Positions 59,461 through 64,000 of a stretch of 64,000 nt of DNA are shown one piece after another. Every line of letters begins with the position of its first letter. Position 1 is the stretch's first letter. A program made the translations under genes and the position numbers. The notes beneath the pieces are model-generated. The model had not been told where the DNA came from. It made no database searches and saw only the letters and a list, made by a program, of their open reading frames with translations. The DNA comes from Nereocystis luetkeana (taxonomy: Eukaryota; Sar; Phaeophyceae; Laminariales; Laminariaceae): NCBI GenBank assembly GCA_031213475.1, contig JARUPZ010000014.1:2418001-2482000 (forward strand), read 5' to 3'.

Positions 59461-62400
59461 CCTCCTCGACGTTGTCGAGAAAACGAGCACCGGAGGAACG
59501 ATTGGCCGCGCCTGGGTGCGAGACTAAAAACACGTGTTTACGGTGTTGGGTGTTGGCGGAACAATCACCGGAAGATCAGACACCGCAATCCGCGTCTCTT
59601 AAAATGTTGGTCAGAACAGAGAGAGAGAGAGAGAGAGAGAGAGGACCTGTCTCTGGATTGCAAACAAACGTAATGTATATAGTGAGTGTTTTCCCTAGTA
59701 ACACCAAGAGTCTCAACACAAAAGCTGTGTTTCATGAGGGTGGCTAAATGGTTGGGCGTTGGCGGAAGAGCACTCAGATCAGTCACAGCAGTGCCGCTTG
59801 TTGTTGTTGTACTTGGTGTCGAATGCAGAGCACGCAGTCTGCGGGTTGCGACACATGTTCGGTTGAAAGTAATATTTTGTTTTCTACGTGCTTCGAATTA
59901 TGTATGTAGCACAGAGCGTCTACAAGGTTCACATTAAGAAGATCCACGTACTGTAGATGTCAGGGGTGTGCGGCTTAATCTCCGTTCCATTCGTACTTTT
60001 AGGCACACGATTCCGACGACTATGTACCCCTATGTGCCGCCGCCTCCTGTATCTATCGCGTACCAAGTGCGAGAAGGTTGGGTTTATTTTTCGGACTCGC
60101 CGATTGTTTCATTTACGCGAGCGCCAGCCAGAAATACTGTAGTAGTTGACGCGCGCAGTGGTTCTAAACCTTTGTGATCAGCGCTGCTGCCGTGTGTGCC
60201 TGGTGTGGGGTACTGGGGTACTCGTGGCCACGATGATTGTCCCTGCAGTTATGCTCGAGCACAACTCGCGGTTGGCAGGTTGCGGTCAGCGCTGTCTGTC
60301 ACCGTGTGCCTGTGCTCGTAGACAACAGAAATATCTGATCACTTTTTCACACGCATTCACGTTGTGGTTTGCGATTTTTTGTGAAGTTCTCTCGTCGTAG
60401 AATGTTTACCTGATATTGGTGCGTACATATATAGCCGCGCGGGTCAGGTCAGGAAGTTTTCAAAACATCACGGCTCTGGCCGGGTCGGGTCGGGTCGGGT
60501 CGGATCGGGTCGGGTCCGGTCGGGAGGTTTCAATCTCTCACGTATCGGGTCGGGCCACTCTTACTCCACCCGACTCGACCAGACCCGATCCGCGAGGTTT
60601 GATCCGACCCATGAACAGCCGTAAATTGAATAATTTTGGGCGCGTCGATGTGTGTTTTGGCCTTAGCCGTATTACACTGTTTTTAGTGTTGGGGGCCCGA
60701 CAGTCAAGGAGTCAAACCGTGATCTCCGATCCTATTCGCAATGAAACGCTCAAGCGAGTATAAATGTATCCCAGGTACGTATCACAGGCGGATTGAAAGT
60801 CGGTACCACGAGGCCGTTCGTCGTTCGTTGACTCAAAAAGATGGCGAGCACGGGCCACGAAAGTCGCCAAACGCCAAGCAGTGCACACAACTCCTTCTTG
60901 TAATGTTGTTTTATATTGAATACCGGTAAATTAAATCCTTAGGGCAGTGGTGCGTGCGTTTGGCGGTGGTGCTGCATCTGAAGAGGGGGCGTTATTATTC
61001 TTTCTCGTCACGTTCGTGTGGGTGGGTGGGGTGTGGGGATGTCTGGGGTGTGGGGATGGGTGGTCCGTGTGTAGTGGCCGTTAATATATTTGTCGAGTAG
61101 GCTCTGCTGATCAAAACACGTTCTTAATAGTTTGTTTTCGTATCATACGAAGTATACAAACAAGTTCCGGAGCGAGCCTAAATAGTCTAGTAGCGGGGTG
61201 TCTTAAGAGGCTTAGTAGTGTTGTAAGGGTTTGCTATTGGGTGGGTATTTGGTTTACCCTTCTTGACAAGTATTTACGTAGCTTAGGGAGTTATTTAATA
61301 CCTTAACACTTGGCGTCGTCGCCCGCACAAGGGGGGGGGGGGGGGGGGTTAGGCTTTATTTACGCTACATGGGTAGACTAGTTGGTTAGCCTGACGCAAG
61401 TATATGTATCAGGGGTTTAAAAATGGCGCCGTCGTCCAAACAGGGGGGGGGATGTTGTACACGGCTTTTACCCTGGGTGGGTCGTTGGTCAACCTTTTCA
61501 CATGTAGCTCAGGAGTCTAAGGCCTTGACAGTAGCCTGCTTCTTTCATTTTTTCGTTTTTGTGGAAAAACAAAAGAAGATAAAAAAAATGAGGAGGAGTG
61601 GGTGGGAGTCTGACACCTCTCGGGACACAGCTATTGTGCTCAAACTATTAAGCGGGAAGTATAACAGTGGAAGCAAGTAGTAGAAGGGGAGCGCCCACTT
61701 ACCACGCGCCTCAAGCACTCACGAGCTATGGTACTGTAACATGTTTGAGCCCAAGCATTGTTGGCTTTCGAGGCTCCCCAGCTAAAGTCCTGCTCAATAA
61801 CGCAATAAGGCATTCCTTATTGTATTCGGAGCGCCACCTACCCATCTCGCTGAGGTGGCTGCGGACGGGTTGACTGCTACAAGCGTCTCAAACGTTCGTG
61901 CCGAGACTGCGAAAGATGAAGCGGTTTGTTGCTTGCGGTTGTCGGTGGGGGCAACAGGGGTAGCGCACAATAAACCATAATACACATTACTACTTACAAT
62001 AATAATGGCAATCGAGGGGGCGTGATAAGACACCGGCTTGAAAAAATCGAGTATACAAACGGCTCCCGGACGTTTGGAACCGGCTTGGTTGGAATGGCTG
62101 GTGTGCGCGTGTTCAGGGAGGGGATGGCTTAGGGGGCGGATAATTATTGCCAGTAACATGGATGGCTGTAATCGTAAGACCATAGAGGGGAGGGGAGGGG
62201 TGGATACATCTACCAGGGGGGCGGGGGGGGTCCTTGCTGCAACCCATTGACCACCAGCGACCACACCACCGCCGTGGGCCGTTGTGACGAGACTGTTATG
62301 AATGTAAGTCATTGTTATTCCATGTGTTGAATAAATCCGGGTTGTGCGTGCACACTTGCTTGCACGGGTGCTTGTTTGTACCATGCACCCCTGGATGTTG

Positions 62401-62540
62401 GTGTGCCCCTTTCATACTCCCGCACGCCTGTGAGTAAGCAGAATAACAAACACACCTTGCGTTATTACTATCAGTACTACAAACACGTGAAAGTAGGAAG
62501 TTTTCTGGGAGGCTTCTTCAAATAATCCGTATAGCCGGGA
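59159..62540. other. Intergenic, no supported gene
   Basis: Holds an (AG)n tract (59622-59643) and a GGGTCGGGTC minisatellite relic (60440-60605). A dispersed block shared with 31.6 kb lies at 60684-60742, and poly-G runs at 61331-61349. A decayed poly-G-family copy is at 62150-62230. Open frames are short and lack domains or splice support. Confidence 0.35.
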
Positions 62541-62551
62541 CGACAGGGGAC

Positions 62552-62638
62552 TGCTTAATGAAACTTGGTGGCTGGAAGACGAAGTCAATGGCCAAGCACT
62601 ACATCAGGGCTACCTCTAGTGGAAAAACGCATGGTTGA
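62552..62638 (+). pseudogene. Tyrosine recombinase C-terminal fragment
   Basis: About 28 codons read MKLGGWKTKSMAKHYIRATS before a stop. The string resembles the region around the final catalytic tyrosine of phage-integrase-type recombinases (GGWKS-x-RYI type), as found in Cryptons and DIRS-like elements. No upstream catalytic Arg/His boxes were found, so only a fragment remains and the host element cannot be named. Confidence 0.35.
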
Positions 62639-62834
62639 AGAGGAAACACCGCCAGAGTCACGCCGACGCCACATAGCGAGCTACCACTGTCGTCTGAAGT
62701 TGAGATATAATTCACAGCGTGTGCGGAAAATAATTGATCCAAAGCTCACCAGGTTTGTGTGAGACGACTCTGCGCCTGACAAGTGGTTAGCTGCAAAGAC
62801 AATCCAACGGCACAATGATGTACGGGCGGGACCA

Positions 62835-63330
62835 CGGGCCGGCGCAGGAGGTCTAATCCAATCCGTCACTGGCATTAAAGTGTCCACGGTAGGGAGACTA
62901 CATTATTATTACTGTAGAAAAAATGCGGATCCCATCGGATGGTCAAAATTTGGCACAGAAAATGGAACCGCGGATTGTATCGAATTGCCTTTTGGGATTA
63001 GTATCGCATAGTGGTCGCCCTTCTTCTTTACGCTCCCTAACATCGTGAGCAGAGTTGGAAACGAAGTTTTTTAGACTATCCCACCCACCCGGCAGCAACA
63101 CGTATTAACAGGTTTCTGTACCCACGGTCACATTTGCGGGTACCAGCTCCGCGCCGAGTTTATGATACGCTTGCTAAGCGTCCACTCGGTACGGGGGGAC
63201 ATACCAGGCGATGACCCCCTCCCGGCGCAGGAGGCCTCATCCAGTCCAATACTTACATCAAATGATCCACGGTAAGGAGGCGGAACACGTTATTAATATC
63301 AAGAGTATACTGGTACTACAAATGTTGGAA
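62835..63330. repeat. Diverged duplication, about 130-bp units 390 bp apart
   Basis: CCGGCGCAGGAGGTCTAATC...TCCACGGTAGGGAG and CCGGCGCAGGAGGCCTCATC...TCCACGGTAAGGAG (about 62838 and 63224) are each followed within 70 bp by a GAAAAAATG-like box. Confidence 0.5.
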
Positions 63331-63414
63331 AAAATGTTGTGATACTGGTACATAATAATACAAGAGGTCAAAAGGAGTGCCTGGTACCTGATGCAATGCA
63401 TCATGGCTTGTGGC

Positions 63415-63565
63415 TGATATGCGGACGCTCGTGGCACTTACGGTTTGTGGATCAACGTTCTCACAGAACGTGTATATCGAATTGTGGGCGCTTCACCCTG
63501 CGTGGCTCAGCGTTCAAATCGAAATGCGGACGCTTCACGCTGCGTCGCTCAGCTTTCAAAGAAAC
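63415..63565. repeat. Tandem repeat, ~60/37-bp units (GCGGACGC...GCTCAGCG)
   Basis: TGCGGACGCTTCACGCTGCG and relatives recur about three times, with GTCGCTCAGCTTTCAAA-like sequence between them. The open frames here follow the repeat. The remaining sequence to 64000 shows nothing recognisable. Confidence 0.45.
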
Positions 63566-64000
63566 GCGCGCATCGTGTATACGTCTCCAGTCTCGCATTG
63601 CGCAACAAGGGGATGGGCCTACCTGTAGGCAGCTGGGCGAAACTTAGTTTTTTGCACGTACTTTTCGCGCACGAGTCAGTCGGCTGTTGATGGGTGCACG
63701 ATACCCACGATTCCGGCGCTTGGCTCAAAAGTGCTTAGAGCGCGCAGGGGACATGGTGTTCCTTACTGTAGGTGAGCGTTAACCAATTAATAGGGCCTCC
63801 TTGACGGAAGGGCCAAACGTGTCCAGTTCAAAAGTAACACTGCATGCACGAAGCCCGTGTCTAAATAAAAGCACTTGTATATGTTCGGATTGGCAATTCC
63901 CAACTCGGAGTCTAACCTTAGCCAACACCGACCACCCCCAACCCGATCGCCACTCGTACACGCATGTACTAAGGTGACATATATGGGGAACGGCACGGCC

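Overview
This is nuclear DNA from an intron-rich eukaryote. I infer a photosynthetic stramenopile of brown-alga type. The reasons are short GT-AG exons spread over very long introns, abundant minisatellites, a HAD phosphatase closest in memory to the plastid protein At4g39970 of Arabidopsis, and Ty3/gypsy, Helitron and MITE debris. No rRNA gene, convincing tRNA gene or CRISPR array is visible. The organism call is inference, not a search result.

Only two host genes can be reconstructed, both on the + strand. Gene 1 (9004-18667, 5' end not found) encodes a haloacid dehalogenase-like hydrolase in at least six exons whose reading phases join exactly. Gene 2 (32002-59158) encodes a fold-type I PLP-dependent enzyme of the class V aminotransferase / cysteine desulfurase type. 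I place 20 exons totalling 2706 nt (901 codons plus stop), again phase-consistent, with the PLP aspartate and lysine recognisable. Its first exon looks like an organelle-targeting presequence. Its 14th intron (7.6 kb) holds a decayed Helitron, a piggyBac-like MITE, a hairpin and a tandem repeat.

Layout: 1-2252, two oppositely oriented PIF/Harbinger-like TIR elements. 3.2-5.4 kb, a degenerate CAGTA repeat and a tandemly fused TIR element. 5.4-9.0 kb, diverged duplications without genes. 9.0-18.7 kb, gene 1 with introns full of minisatellites and copies of a poly-G-anchored repeat family. 18.7-24.9 kb, intergenic, with a MITE relic and a Ty3/gypsy fossil. 24,975-31,253, a young-looking but rearranged Ty3/gypsy LTR element containing a 3.5 kb near-perfect palindrome and a tRNA-like structure in each LTR. 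32.0-59.2 kb, gene 2. 59.2-64 kb, no gene seen, only repeat relics and a short tyrosine-recombinase fragment.

Beyond ordinary features, the strongest signals are: the palindromic LTR element; its LTR-borne tRNA-like fold; a 9-bp odd palindrome TACCWGGTA with 20 exact copies, densest in the introns of gene 2; an 89-bp TTAA-flanked MITE family, one copy nested in a TA-flanked MITE; and a decayed second copy of a gene 2 exon next to the real one.
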